Below are positions 25,472 to 33,539 of a stretch of DNA of 64,000 nt, in pieces. The position numbers were made by a program, and so were the translations under genes. The first letter of the stretch is position 1; each line of letters starts with the position of its first letter. The DNA lies in contig CAYOFP010000007.1 of NCBI GenBank assembly GCA_964403505.1, forward strand, positions 7,481-71,480. The letters are read 5' to 3'. A model generated the notes under the pieces. It was not told the DNA's origin. It saw only the letters and a program-made list of their open reading frames with translations, and did not search any database. The stretch comes from CAKSEI01 sp964403505. GTDB lineage: Bacteria; Bacillota; Clostridia; Oscillospirales; CAG-272.

Positions 25472-26764
25472 ATGGATAAAATTATAATTAACGGCGGAGT
25501 TCCGCTCCGTGGAACAGTCGAAATAAGCGGTATGAAAAACGGTGCATTGCCTATCATTTTTGCATCATTGCTGGTTGAGGGCAAATGCATCATCGAGAAT
25601 GTACCTGCAATAAAAGACGTATACATTTCACTTGATATACTTCAGCATATGGGCGTTTCTGTCCGTATGATCGATAAGAATACAGTAGAGCTCGATTCTG
25701 CTCATGCAGTCGGCGGCAGTGCGCCGATCGAGCTTGTACGTAAGCTGCGTGCATCTTATTATATCCTCGGCGCAGAGCTCGGCAGATTCGGCCGCGCCTA
25801 TGTGGGTTACCCGGGCGGATGTGATTTCGGTGTTCGTCCGATCGACCAGCATATCAAGGGCTTCGAGGCGCTCGGTGCTACCGTGACGCTCGAGGGCGGA
25901 TATATTGAGGCGACAGCGCAGGACGGTATCACCGGTAATAATGTTTACTTTGATGAGGTAACTGTCGGCGGCACGATGAACGTCATACTTGCGGCGGTAA
26001 AGGCGCCGGGTACGACCGTTATCGAAAATGCCGCACGTGAGCCGCATATCGTCGACCTTGCAAACTTCCTTAATACTTGCGGTGCAAGGATCAGAGGCGC
26101 AGGTACGGAGACGATAAAGATAAAGGGCGTTGATACTCTGCACGGATGCACCTATGCCATTATCCCCGATATGATAGAGGCGGGGACGTATATGATGGCG
26201 GCGGCAGCTACCGGCGGCACGCTCCGTATCAACAATATCATTCCAAAGCATCTTGAGTCCATCACGGCAAAGTTAGAGGAGATGGGCGTGGATGTCGTAG
26301 AGGATGATGATTATGTTATCGTCTCGGCGACTGATAAACTTAAAAAGGTAAATGTAAAGACACAGCCGTACCCCGGATTTCCGACCGACATGCAGCCGCA
26401 GATCGCAGTGCTGATGTGCCTTGCAAACGGCGTCAGCTTTTTGAATGAAAGCGTATGGGACGGCAGATTCCGCTATGTTGAGCAGCTCAGACGCATGGGC
26501 GCTACCGTGAAGATCGACGGTAAAACGGCGATCATCGAGGGCGGCATTCCGCTCTCGGGCGCACAGGTCAGTGCGGTCGACCTCCGTGCCGGTGCGGCGA
26601 TGGTCATCGCCGGCCTCGCAGTAGACGGAAAGACCGAGATAGACCATATCCATTATATCGAGAGAGGATATGATGATATCGTCGGCAAACTCCGTGCGGT
26701 AGGTGCAGATATCAAAAAGATCACCGTGCCCGATGATGAGTCGTTCGTCCGCATGGATGCATAA
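25472..26764 (+). CDS. murA: UDP-N-acetylglucosamine 1-carboxyvinyltransferase
   Basis: Transfers enolpyruvate from PEP to UDP-GlcNAc, the first committed step of peptidoglycan synthesis and the fosfomycin target. The 430-residue protein has GMKNGALPI near the N-terminus, the active cysteine in YPGGCDFGVRPIDQH (about residue 115, the fosfomycin-sensitive Cys form), and TGFPTDMQ-like GFPTDMQPQ and DLRAGAAMVIAGL in the second EPT domain. A GGGAAGGTG site precedes the ATG. It is flanked by its own promoter and a long terminator, hence monocistronic. Confidence 0.96.
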   Translation: MDKIIINGGVPLRGTVEISGMKNGALPIIFASLLVEGKCIIENVPAIKDVYISLDILQHMGVSVRMIDKNTVELDSAHAVGGSAPIELVRKLRASYYILGAELGRFGRAYVGYPGGCDFGVRPIDQHIKGFEALGATVTLEGGYIEATAQDGITGNNVYFDEVTVGGTMNVILAAVKAPGTTVIENAAREPHIVDLANFLNTCGARIRGAGTETIKIKGVDTLHGCTYAIIPDMIEAGTYMMAAAATGGTLRINNIIPKHLESITAKLEEMGVDVVEDDDYVIVSATDKLKKVNVKTQPYPGFPTDMQPQIAVLMCLANGVSFLNESVWDGRFRYVEQLRRMGATVKIDGKTAIIEGGIPLSGAQVSAVDLRAGAAMVIAGLAVDGKTEIDHIHYIERGYDDIVGKLRAVGADIKKITVPDDESFVRMDA

Positions 26765-26776
26765 ATTTTTAATACC

Positions 26777-26815
26777 AAAACGGGAAATCAGCACAAATGG
26801 CTGATTTCCCGTTTT
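26777..26815 (+). terminator. Terminator of murA
   Basis: A perfect 16-base stem, AAAACGGGAAATCAGC (26777-26792) with GCTGATTTCCCGTTTT (26800-26815), loop of seven bases. Confidence 0.94.
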
Positions 26816-26937
26816 CATATGCAATACTCTGTCGGCATGGAAGATAACTGTATTATTGACAAACAGGACAAAATCCAGTAAAATGATATTGATAAAGCGT
26901 GCACAGAACATTATTCTCAACAAAGAAAGGGTTTCCG

Positions 26938-27615
26938 ATGACTGTAAAAAATGAAATGAAAAAGTTTTTGTATAACAAAAGCCTGCACACCTTTCTTCTG
27001 CTCTTTGTCTGTCTTGTCATAGCAGATCAAGGCGCAAAACTGTTGGTCGCCAACCTTACTACGGTCGGTCAGACCGCAATTCCGATCACGGATTTCTTTC
27101 GTATCCGCCCTCTTATCAACGATATAGCGTTGCGCACGCTTACTCAATTATCAGAACGATTATCCGTTCCCTACGGCGTACTCCTGTTCGCCAATATATT
27201 GAAAAGGGTCGTGCTCATCAGTGTTTCTTTGATTCTTCTATATCTTATCGCCGTCCATATTCTGTTTCTGCCCAAAAAACATCCGCACCTTTTGCGCTCT
27301 ATCCTGAGCTTGATGAGTGCCGCCACGATGTGCTCCTGCATCGACGACCTCGTGCACCCCGGGACTCTCGACTATCTCGGCATTATCTTCCGCACCGGGC
27401 AACAGCAGGTCGGTGACCACACCCATCCGCAGTATGGTGAAATTATTTTTGATCTGAAAGATCTGTATATCTGGTGTGCCGTCGCATTGCTGTTACTTTT
27501 ACTGTTTGTCTTTTTTATTGACTATTTGAGGTGCGGCAAGGAACGAAGAAAAGAGATCGATCAAGCGATCAAATTGAAACTGCGCAGGCTCTTGCCTATA
27601 AAAAAACATAAATGA
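26938..27615 (+). CDS. Divergent signal peptidase II (LspA-like)
   Basis: A 225-residue membrane protein with four hydrophobic segments. The LspA landmarks are present in altered form: ADQGAK in the first segment (normally D-Q-x-x-K), SCIDDLVHPGTLDYLGI in place of GNLIDR..G.V.DF, and FDLKDLYIW in place of FNxADs, so both aspartates of the catalytic dyad are retained while the neighbouring Asn residues are not. It is longer than ordinary LspA (about 160). A lipoprotein-processing or related aspartic membrane protease role is inferred. ATG 26938 has AAAGAAAGGG eight bases upstream. A second, canonical lspA may exist outside the window. Confidence 0.72.
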   Translation: MTVKNEMKKFLYNKSLHTFLLLFVCLVIADQGAKLLVANLTTVGQTAIPITDFFRIRPLINDIALRTLTQLSERLSVPYGVLLFANILKRVVLISVSLILLYLIAVHILFLPKKHPHLLRSILSLMSAATMCSCIDDLVHPGTLDYLGIIFRTGQQQVGDHTHPQYGEIIFDLKDLYIWCAVALLLLLLFVFFIDYLRCGKERRKEIDQAIKLKLRRLLPIKKHK

Positions 27616-27677
27616 GACTGTCGTAGGAGAGAAGCGGTCTTATTGCGACAGTTCCGGTTAGATTTTTATAAACTATT

Positions 27678-27709
27678 AGGGAGAACCACATGGGTTCTCC
27701 CTCTTTTGT
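27678..27709 (+). terminator. Terminator of the LspA-like gene
   Basis: AGGGAGAACC with GGGTTCTCCCT around ACAT, then CTTTTG. An additional weaker hairpin, ACTGTCG (27617-27623) with CGACAGT (27646-27652), sits directly after the stop codon. Confidence 0.85.
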
Positions 27710-27770
27710 GCGTTTTCGGTCAAGACAAGCGACGCAAAGGTGTGTATAATATAAGCATAGGAGAGATGGT

Positions 27771-29012
27771 ATGCGCGCACCGTCCAAATATGACACGGAG
27801 GTCAAAATGGAAAATATCGATTTTATTAAAAATGCCATTCGGTTCATCAGATCAAATGCAGGGCAGCCCGATCTGTCAATTGACGAGATCGCCAAAGGCG
27901 CAGGCTTTACCACCGATTACTTCAACCGCCTTTTCAGTATGCATACGGGCTTTAACATTATGGAGTATGTCCGATTCCGGAGATTAAACAAGGCGGCGTA
28001 TCTGTTGCGCACGAGCGACCGGGATATCTTAGACATTGCTCTCGAGTGCGGATATGAGGCGCACGAGAGCTTCACCCGTGCATTCAAGAAGCAATACGGT
28101 AAAACGCCGACAGAATATCGAGAGCGAATGAACGGAGTCGGAATGAAATATGCAGATATAATTGACACGACCGCAGGAGCACGCTTTCTGCGTGCGCATC
28201 CTGAGTTTCACACCGTCGACCGTGACCTGGTCATCGACACCCTGCTCGAGCGGGATTCTCTGCGATTGGGATACGCTGCGATTACGCTCGATTGGAACGG
28301 TTCTATGGTTGTCGCCGACGATATGTTTGATTCGGGAACATTCATCGCAATTGACGATTTCGGCGGCACTCCCTCGCTCACGCTTTTCGCAGCAGATCTT
28401 GCCGCACTCACGGCGCTTGTGCGTAAGGTGACGTCCGAGACGTCGTTCGGCGTTATTCTGTACGACGATTACTCCTGCGCACAGATTGCCGACGCACTAC
28501 GTGACAGCGAATATGCAGATGCCAAGATCAAACTAGTCGAAGAATACACCTACCTCGGAGAACCGTTCGTCATCAGCGAAACGCAGCCCGGCTATACGAT
28601 CAAAGAACTGCACGTTGAGGATATCCCGCAAATAAAGGAATGGGCAAAAAAGCGGAAAGGGGGCAACGATTGGGGGCTGGAGCGTGATCTCACCATGCGT
28701 GATGTTCATCATGCAAACGACGCAGAGCTGGTTTTCGGACTTTATCATCACGAGGAGTTAGTTGCGGTAGCGCGCGGAGCATTGCAAAGCACGCATGGAT
28801 ATAGGTTAAACAACTGTATCGATATTTCCTCGAACGAAGAACTGTCAGACGAACTTTCGCTCCAACTTTATCAAAACACGGCAAACGCGGCGATTGCATG
28901 CGGATATCTCCTCTACGACGACACATCATCGTCCGAGTACATCATCGACTCGTGTTCACCCCAAGCCCTTGGATTCAAGCATACCGGGCAGTCGTTCTCC
29001 ATCAATAAATAA
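27771..29012 (+). CDS. AraC-type regulator fused to a GNAT-like domain
   Basis: A 413-residue protein. Residues about 15-115 are a complete AraC/XylS double helix-turn-helix (LSIDEIAKGAGFTTDYFNRLF, then ILDIALECGYEAHESFTRAFKKQYGKTPTEYR), placed at the N-terminus rather than the usual C-terminal position. The remaining 290 residues resemble a two-part GNAT-like acetyltransferase or sensor domain (YTIKELHVEDIPQIKEWAKK, then ANAAIACGYLLYDDTSSSE). Ligand unknown. Two starts are plausible: 27771 (AGGAG seven bases before) and 27807 (GGAGG five bases before). Monocistronic, with its own terminator. Confidence 0.82.
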   Translation: MRAPSKYDTEVKMENIDFIKNAIRFIRSNAGQPDLSIDEIAKGAGFTTDYFNRLFSMHTGFNIMEYVRFRRLNKAAYLLRTSDRDILDIALECGYEAHESFTRAFKKQYGKTPTEYRERMNGVGMKYADIIDTTAGARFLRAHPEFHTVDRDLVIDTLLERDSLRLGYAAITLDWNGSMVVADDMFDSGTFIAIDDFGGTPSLTLFAADLAALTALVRKVTSETSFGVILYDDYSCAQIADALRDSEYADAKIKLVEEYTYLGEPFVISETQPGYTIKELHVEDIPQIKEWAKKRKGGNDWGLERDLTMRDVHHANDAELVFGLYHHEELVAVARGALQSTHGYRLNNCIDISSNEELSDELSLQLYQNTANAAIACGYLLYDDTSSSEYIIDSCSPQALGFKHTGQSFSINK

Positions 29013-29018
29013 CCGAAC

Positions 29019-29052
29019 AAAAGCGACTGTACCGCAGTACAGTCGCTTTTTT
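29019..29052 (+). terminator. Terminator of the AraC-GNAT gene
   Basis: AAAAGCGACTGTAC (29019-29032) pairs perfectly with GTACAGTCGCTTTT (29037-29050), loop CGCA, then TT. Confidence 0.94.
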
Positions 29053-29067
29053 ATGTAGCAATAAGGA

Positions 29068-29091
29068 AAGGACCCGGTTTCCCGAGTCCTT
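29068..29091 (-). terminator. Probable minus-strand terminator after the 29121 gene
   Basis: AAGGAC-CCGG-TTT-CCCG-GTCCTT hairpin (one A bulge). On the minus strand it follows the stop of the gene at 29121 and is trailed by TTTCCTTATT. Confidence 0.6.
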
Positions 29092-29120
29092 ATTTGGGAT
29101 ACAATTAAACCCGTGCGTGA

Positions 29121-29795
29121 TTAAGAGAATGCATGAAAAATATCAGGAATGTTTTCGGGATCTATACCGCCCTCAATCAGCGTTTTCGCCACACTCTCTT
29201 TGGCTGCCATACGAACCCCGAATTCGTTCGGGTCCGGTCTTCCGATCAGATCATCGTACATTTTCTCATACATTGCGAGAATCTTCTGATTCGTAGTTTC
29301 ACGGCATCGAACGACATCGGTGATTGCTTTTGCTTTCTCCATACCGAGCGTATTTCCGGGACTGTACGGATCTGCGTTATCACCGTTCGGCATATCGCTG
29401 AGTATTTGCAATGCGTCCATGACTGTAGCATTATCCGCCCTGACCATGTTGATGTAGTTAAGCAAATCTTTGACCGTGATTCCGTCCATCGGTGCTGACT
29501 GTGTCGATTCCCGTGATGCCTTTTCTTGTTCTATCTTTTCCTGTAAGTCAAACAATTCTTTAATCGTTTTTTTGTCCATCGGTACGGACTGTTTCGATTC
29601 CTGTGCTGCCGTTTCCTGTACGGTTGTTTTCTTTGTATCTGCCATTTGTAATTCCTCCGAAATTTCGTTCGCAGGACACGCAAGGCATATGGTATGCTCA
29701 TCCAAGAAGCGTGCCCTGCCTTTTTTTACAAGACCTTTTGCCCGTTTCGGGTAGGTCGCTTCATATTCATTACCGTATTCGTCCACAACACGCAT
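29121..29795 (-). CDS. Protein of unknown function with an N-terminal MRVVDEYGNEY-type module
   Basis: A 224-residue cytosolic protein. The first 42 residues (VVDEYGNEYEATYPKRAKGLVKKGRAR..ICLACP) form a compact basic module that I have seen at the N-terminus of several clostridial proteins; its role is unknown. Then follow a charged linker with two copies of a roughly 20-residue unit (Q-E-S-K-Q-S-V-P-M-D-K-K-T-I-K-E-L and R-E-S-T-Q-S-A-P-M-D-G-I-T-V-K-D-L), about 40 residues apart, and a helical C-terminal half. No enzyme motif or membrane segment. Own promoter on the minus strand with a duplicated leader sequence. No good ribosome site is visible close to the ATG. Confidence 0.7.
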   Translation of the reverse strand: MRVVDEYGNEYEATYPKRAKGLVKKGRARFLDEHTICLACPANEISEELQMADTKKTTVQETAAQESKQSVPMDKKTIKELFDLQEKIEQEKASRESTQSAPMDGITVKDLLNYINMVRADNATVMDALQILSDMPNGDNADPYSPGNTLGMEKAKAITDVVRCRETTNQKILAMYEKMYDDLIGRPDPNEFGVRMAAKESVAKTLIEGGIDPENIPDIFHAFS

Positions 29796-29805
29796 GTTTT
29801 TTTCG

Positions 29806-29867
29806 ATGGGTGCCGCCCCCTTTGCTGTGTTTTGTGAAAACCGTTTTTTGTTATGGGTGTCCGCCCC
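29806..29867. repeat. Direct repeat in the 5' leader of the 29121 gene
   Basis: ATGGGTGCCGCCCCC (29806-29820) recurs as ATGGGTGTCCGCCCC (29853-29867), 47 bases apart, differing by an inserted T and a shortened C run. On the transcript (minus strand) each copy reads GGGGCGG..CACCCAT after an A-rich stretch. Could be an RNA or protein binding site or simple duplication. The rest of the 318-base gap 29796-30113 holds two promoters and nothing else recognised. Confidence 0.6.
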
Positions 29868-29878
29868 TTCACAAGACT

Positions 29879-29907
29879 ATTATAACAGATACTTCATAAT
29901 AAAGCAA
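29879..29907 (-). promoter_or_regulatory. Minus-strand promoter of the 29121 gene
   Basis: TTGCTT (29907-29902), 17-base spacer, TATAAT (29884-29879). Transcription would begin near 29872, giving an 77-base leader that contains both direct-repeat copies. Confidence 0.72.
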
Positions 29908-30008
29908 GGGGAATTTTGGATAACAAAAAACTGTGAAAACGCAGGTTTTAGTTAAAAGAAAGCTTAGACTTTGGCTATATACAGACACGTTCGATCATGC
30001 TATATGTA

Positions 30009-30038
30009 TTGTTTTTTTTATATATAATATGTTATAAT
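30009..30038 (+). promoter_or_regulatory. Promoter of the LRR-SLH surface protein gene
   Basis: TTGTTT (30009-30014), 18-base spacer, TATAAT (30033-30038), 75 bases before the ATG. Confidence 0.55.
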
Positions 30039-30113
30039 TGTTTTGACACAAAGACTTTTGCAGTCTTGCGAAATATAGTAATACCTACCAAATAAGCGAA
30101 GGAGTGAAACAAA

Positions 30114-31631
30114 ATGAGAATAATGAAAAAGAAGCTTATATCATTGCTTTTGATCATGGCGTTGATATGCAGTATGGCAGGTGCGCTTGCTTTATCATTG
30201 AATGCGGTCGACAGCGGTAAATGCGGCGATAGCCTCACATGGTCGCTGTCTGATGACGGTGTACTTACCATCAGCGGCGAGGGAAAGATGCAAAACTATG
30301 ACCTGCCGTACTCATTTGATTTGCCCGAGGTCAACACACCGTGGAGCGATAGGAAATACGATATTAAAAGCGTTATAATTAAAAACGGTGTGACTACTGT
30401 GGGTAACAATGCCTTTTGTTTTTGCGAAAATATTGAGAGCGTCACGCTCCCGGATAGTATAACGAGCATCGGAGACGGCGCATTTGCCGAGTGCCATTTT
30501 CTCTCTATAACGCTTCCGAACAGTTTAACGAGCATCGGAGAGTGCGCATTTTACGGGTGCGGTCTGCTTTCGGACATAACGCTCCCGAAGAGTGTGACGA
30601 GCATAGGAGAGCGCGCATTTTACAGTTGCAGTTCGCTCATCAGTATGACGATCCCGAACGGGGTAACAAGCATCGACGGCGTCTTTAAAGAATGCCAGGC
30701 TCTCAGAAGCGTCACGCTTCCAAATAGTGTTACAAGTATCGGTGAGAGCGCATTTCAGAACTGCCGTTCGCTCTCAGGTATTACAATACCGAACAGCGTT
30801 AAGCGTATTGAGAAAAGCGCTTTCTACGGTTGCACCTCGCTTTCCGAAGTTACGATTCCGAGCAGTGTGACCGCTATTGATGAGCGTGCGTTTGAGAATT
30901 GCGAAAACCTGAGGTATATCATAATTCCCATGAAAGTTACTCAGATCGGTACAGATGCTTTTGTAAATTGTAATACGAATTACAATAATTTGACGATCTA
31001 CGGTTTTGCAGGATCGATCGCAGAATCGGCGGCAAACAGAGATTCTATATCCTTTGTAGCGCTTGCATCGAATTTCAAGGATCTTGAGTATGGCGCATGG
31101 TATTATCAATCGGTGCAATATGCTATATCAAACAGTCTTTTCAATGGTATGAGCAATACCGAGTTTGCACCTAACACACCGATGACTCGTGCAATGCTTG
31201 TTAAGGTTTTATATAACAAGTTAGAAAATCCCGACGCTTCATTTTGTAAAAACCCGTTTGAAGATGTTAAGGACGGTGCGTGGTATACTGATGCCGTCAA
31301 ATATATGGAGGCAAACGGCATTGTTTACGGAACGGAAAAAAATAAATTTTCGCCCGATGCGAAAATAACCCGTGAACAGCTCGCAACGATTCTTTATCGA
31401 TATGCAAAGTGGGGTAATTATAATGTTACAGCTACAAATGAGATGTCCTCTTTCCCCGATGCGTCAAAAGTCTCGAACTATGCTATCGATGCTATGAGAT
31501 GGGCGGTCGGTGCAGGACTTATATCGGGTAATAATATCGGCGGAGTGACAATGCTTGATCCGCAAGGACCAGCCACCCGTGCGCAGGTTGCGATGATACT
31601 GAAGAATTTTAACGAAAAAGTTAAACGATAA
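30114..31631 (+). CDS. BspA-type leucine-rich-repeat surface protein with SLH domains
   Basis: A 505-residue secreted protein. Signal peptide about 1-30, then GKCGDSLTWSLSDDGVLTISG, the usual lead-in of BspA-like proteins, then about eight LRR_5 repeats of 23 residues (consensus SVTLPNSVTSIGExAFxxCxxL) at about 85-300, and three SLH motifs at about 320-505 (AWYYQSVQYAISNSLFNGM, TRAMLVKVLYN and so on). Such proteins bind host or bacterial surfaces; attachment here is by SLH to the wall polymer. Two repeats are one or two residues short, showing repeat drift. AAGGAG lies ten bases before the ATG. Confidence 0.9.
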   Translation: MRIMKKKLISLLLIMALICSMAGALALSLNAVDSGKCGDSLTWSLSDDGVLTISGEGKMQNYDLPYSFDLPEVNTPWSDRKYDIKSVIIKNGVTTVGNNAFCFCENIESVTLPDSITSIGDGAFAECHFLSITLPNSLTSIGECAFYGCGLLSDITLPKSVTSIGERAFYSCSSLISMTIPNGVTSIDGVFKECQALRSVTLPNSVTSIGESAFQNCRSLSGITIPNSVKRIEKSAFYGCTSLSEVTIPSSVTAIDERAFENCENLRYIIIPMKVTQIGTDAFVNCNTNYNNLTIYGFAGSIAESAANRDSISFVALASNFKDLEYGAWYYQSVQYAISNSLFNGMSNTEFAPNTPMTRAMLVKVLYNKLENPDASFCKNPFEDVKDGAWYTDAVKYMEANGIVYGTEKNKFSPDAKITREQLATILYRYAKWGNYNVTATNEMSSFPDASKVSNYAIDAMRWAVGAGLISGNNIGGVTMLDPQGPATRAQVAMILKNFNEKVKR

Positions 31632-31636
31632 CAATA

Positions 31637-31670
31637 CAAAAAAAGAACTGCTGCGGCAGTTCTTTTTTTG
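31637..31670 (+). terminator. Terminator of the LRR-SLH gene
   Basis: CAAAAAAAGAACTGC pairs with GCAGTTCTTTTTTTG, loop TGCG; A and T flanks make it usable on both strands, i.e. also for the convergent ATPase gene. Confidence 0.93.
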
Positions 31671-31683
31671 TGCCTGATAAACC

Positions 31684-32721
31684 TCATACTCCGAGTATCT
31701 TATCTATGATCTTTTCGCTGTCCTTTGTCAGCCGTGTAAAGCTCATCGCTCCTTTGTAGATGTTTTCTATATCAAAATGGACGGTATTGATTTCGTCAAA
31801 CGTGTCGAGTACGGCGCTCATCAGCTCTTTTTCGCATTTTTCTGCGAAACGCAGCTTGTTTTTGACTCCGCCAAGCAAACCACGGTCGATAAACCGTTCG
31901 GTATTGATGCGCATATCGTTTTCGCTTACATTATCCGATATGACGATCGCCGTATCGTGCTCGGGCAGGAGGATGGCGTTGACGGCTTTTGCGTCAATGT
32001 GAGAATAACTGACGGTCATTTTCACATGGCGTTTTCTAAGCGCATGATAGATTAGGGACATTATCTCATATTCTGCCATATAGAACGGCTTTATCACATA
32101 GTTTTCATTTGCACGAAAACCGGTCGCACACGTGTATCCTTTCATTCCGATAGAGTCGTACAAACGCACCGTCTCATCGCCCAATGTAAGCGGGCGGAAT
32201 TTCCGTGCGAACCGCTCGGCAAAGGACTGTGCTTTTTCTGTATCGATTGCGCTTTCGGTGCAGCTTTTCGTTATCATTCGGGTCTTGTATATTGCACCGA
32301 GATAGCCGTAAGCTTTTTTATATAGCGATGATTGCTTACAGCTTAAGGTTTTTACCTCCTCTGTGTGAGGTGCGAGCTTTTTTGCGTTCCAATAAGTGCC
32401 GAGATTTATTATCTCCGAGTTGATACCGGGCAGGGTAGGGTCGCACATATGCGGCGATGTTCCGTCGAGGACGGCGATGCCCATATCCTTGATGATAATG
32501 CCGTCAAGCGAGGTCGGGTCTGAGGAACAGAGGATATATTCCGTTTCATGCCCGCTCTCCTCGGCTTTTTCTCCCAATTTGCGCATCAGTGTTGATTTGC
32601 CCGTTCCGGGACCTCCCTTGATAATATATCTGTAATTGCAGTTTTTGAAAACTTCATCAAAAAAACCGGCAAACCCGTCTTTTGAGTTTGCCGATGCGAA
32701 AAAACAATTATTTTTTGACAT
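31684..32721 (-). CDS. P-loop ATPase of the PRK06851 type
   Basis: A 345-residue cytosolic protein. It opens CFFASANSKDGFAGFFDEV, then the Walker A GGPGTGKST (36-44), and YILCSSDPTSLDGII, DGTSPHMCDPTLPG and EIINLGTYW, a succession I know from a clostridial/Bacillus family of uncharacterised ATPases (PRK06851). No partner domain is seen. An AAGGAG site precedes the ATG, and a promoter lies in the end of the upstream methylase gene. The biological role is unknown. Confidence 0.8.
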   Translation of the reverse strand: MSKNNCFFASANSKDGFAGFFDEVFKNCNYRYIIKGGPGTGKSTLMRKLGEKAEESGHETEYILCSSDPTSLDGIIIKDMGIAVLDGTSPHMCDPTLPGINSEIINLGTYWNAKKLAPHTEEVKTLSCKQSSLYKKAYGYLGAIYKTRMITKSCTESAIDTEKAQSFAERFARKFRPLTLGDETVRLYDSIGMKGYTCATGFRANENYVIKPFYMAEYEIMSLIYHALRKRHVKMTVSYSHIDAKAVNAILLPEHDTAIVISDNVSENDMRINTERFIDRGLLGGVKNKLRFAEKCEKELMSAVLDTFDEINTVHFDIENIYKGAMSFTRLTKDSEKIIDKILGV

Positions 32722-32748
32722 GTAATATACTCCTTTCAGGTTTGGTAT

Positions 32749-32777
32749 ATTATATGTTTTTTACAGTTTTCTGTTAA
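32749..32777 (-). promoter_or_regulatory. Minus-strand promoter of the PRK06851-type ATPase gene
   Basis: TTAACA (32777-32772), 17-base spacer, TATAAT (32754-32749). The -35 lies inside the last codons of the TrmH-family gene. Confidence 0.72.
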
Positions 32778-33522
32778 TTCTCATTATTTCAAATGCCATT
32801 ACCGTCGCCGCCGATGCGGCAGAGAGCGAGTATCCGCAGTCCCGTGCATAGTCGATTTTGACCGTCTTATCGCATAATGAGAGCAGGGAACGGGAAATTC
32901 CCCTTTTCTCGCCGCCGACGATCAAAAAAAGCGGTTTTTTCAGCTCACAGTCATATAAGCTCTTTGATTCTCTCGTATCTGCCGCTGCGACGAGATACCC
33001 TTTGTTTTTGAAGGCCCTTGCGGCGTCCTCGCCCGAGGATATGTATATGTCAAAAAGCTCGGACGCACCTGCCGAGGCACGGCATACGACCCCTGCCGCC
33101 TCGAGCCAGTTTCTCGGCGAGAGGATTATCCCGTCTACTCCTGCGGCATATAAAGAGCGCAGGGCATATCCGAAATTGTACGGGTCTTCGATCCCCTCTA
33201 TCTGCATATAGAATCCGTTTTCTTTTATGTCAGATTTATCTAAGGGCGGTATCGTGCGCTCACCGCACAGGGTGATGATACCGCCGTGGCTGTTTCCGAG
33301 GGCGAGAGCGTTTATCTCCTCCTCTGAAACAAATTCTACCCCGAAGCCTTTTTCATGCGACATGGCGATGATATATGAGAGCTCTTTTTTCCTCGAGGCA
33401 GTCCGCTCGTTTGAAACGAGGACTTTTTTTATTTCTCTTTTTCCGCCCTTGATCAGCGCACGAAAAGAGACCATCCCCTCGAAAATATCCGACCGTGCAA
33501 AATTATCCGTTTCTTTTCTCAT
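32761..33522 (-). CDS. TrmH/SpoU-family RNA 2'-O-methyltransferase
   Basis: A 253-residue SPOUT methyltransferase acting on rRNA or tRNA ribose. An N-terminal substrate-binding part (FEGMVSFRALIKGGKREIKKVLV) is followed by the trefoil-knot catalytic domain with motif 1 IEDPYNFGYALRSLYAAG, motif 2 LIVGGEKRGIS and motif 3 YSLSAASAATVMAFEI; the motif 3 Asn-Val-Ser is replaced by Ser-Leu-Ser. Target base unknown. GAAGG lies some distance before the ATG and the gene begins 17 bases after the Ppx stop, so the two are probably cotranscribed. Confidence 0.87.
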   Translation of the reverse strand: MRKETDNFARSDIFEGMVSFRALIKGGKREIKKVLVSNERTASRKKELSYIIAMSHEKGFGVEFVSEEEINALALGNSHGGIITLCGERTIPPLDKSDIKENGFYMQIEGIEDPYNFGYALRSLYAAGVDGIILSPRNWLEAAGVVCRASAGASELFDIYISSGEDAARAFKNKGYLVAAADTRESKSLYDCELKKPLFLIVGGEKRGISRSLLSLCDKTVKIDYARDCGYSLSAASAATVMAFEIMRINRKL

Positions 33523-33539
33523 ATTCTTTTATGCATCCT

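Noticed and set aside
30400..31010. Tandem DNA repeats that could be a CRISPR-like array
   Set aside because: The 69-base periodicity is in frame and encodes 23-residue leucine-rich repeats.
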